DNA from: JAAYCB01 sp012744395
GTDB taxonomy: Bacteria; Planctomycetota; Planctomycetia; Pirellulales; Thermoguttaceae
Assembly: GCA_028703175.1 (NCBI GenBank)
Contig: JAQVNJ010000156.1
Coordinates: forward strand, 1-12,811
Direction of reading: 5' to 3'
DNA length: 12,811 bases
Part shown: one piece after another, positions 12,695 through 12,811 of the stretch
Layout: every line of letters begins with the position of its first letter
Position numbering within the stretch: position 1 is the stretch's first letter
Made by a program: the position numbers and the translations under genes
The notes under the pieces: generated by a model
Told to the model about the DNA's origin: nothing
Databases searched by the model: none
What the model saw: only the letters and a program-made list of their open reading frames with translations

Positions 12695-12811
12695 GAATGC
12701 GCCAGAGTCGGCTGCGGCAGATTCCCGAAAGGACTGCGGTGAGGGGCCGATCACCGAGATTTCCGCGGTCCGCCGCGCGATTGTTCGGCGCAAAACGCGC
12801 GGATTTGCCCA

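Noticed and set aside
12695..12811. Right end as the missing second half of merR
   Set aside because: None of the frames checked gives MerR dimer-helix or metal-site residues; the lost part is not visible in the window.

Overview
The window looks like a chromosomal stretch of a high-GC bacterium. The best guess, at moderate confidence, is a planctomycete or close relative. The reasons are the style of the orphan proteins (a Tat-exported orphan, a Cys/His-rich exported protein heading a metal-efflux operon), mixed strong and absent Shine-Dalgarno sites, and a family of short dyad repeats between genes. A Re-citrate-synthase-like enzyme and a hydrogenase relic hint at an anaerobic or fermentative ancestry. 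No rRNA, tRNA, CRISPR array, phage gene or intact insertion sequence was seen.

Layout. 179-1603 (+) is a DRE-TIM acyl-CoA condensing enzyme of the isopropylmalate / Re-citrate synthase type. It converges on two small minus-strand genes, an orphan (1655-1924) and a zinc-ribbon-like miniprotein (2060-2233), followed by about 340 bases holding at most a worn gene remnant. From 8018 down to 2578 on the minus strand runs a heavy-metal efflux operon: a small Cys/His-rich exported protein, a periplasmic adaptor, and an HME-type RND pump whose frame is broken by one missing base at 4448-4450. No outer-membrane factor is present. Divergent from it at 8248 (+) is a secreted protein with an HEFDH motif.

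10880-9635 (minus) is an [FeFe]-hydrogenase-like gene damaged in three ways: its N-terminal [2Fe-2S] domain has lost most cysteines, a nine-base C run (10396-10404) shifts the frame, and about 170-190 residues that should carry two of the three H-cluster motifs are missing in frame. An orphan gene (9619-9140) follows 15 bases downstream. Next come a repeat-filled intergenic stretch and a Tat-exported orphan (12085-11246, minus). The right end holds a truncated MerR-family regulator pseudogene (12249-12385) cut off exactly where a cluster of CCACCCA/TGGGTGG dyad repeats begins.

Working together. The exported Cys/His protein, adaptor and pump form one metal-resistance unit. Its upstream region has a promoter-like site with a 20-base spacer and central dyad, the geometry MerR-family activators use, and a dead merR lies about 4 kb away. 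Whether that regulator ever served this operon is inference. Both frameshifts sit in single-base runs, so sequencing error must be excluded before calling either gene dead. The hydrogenase deletion and the merR nonsense codon are not of that type.
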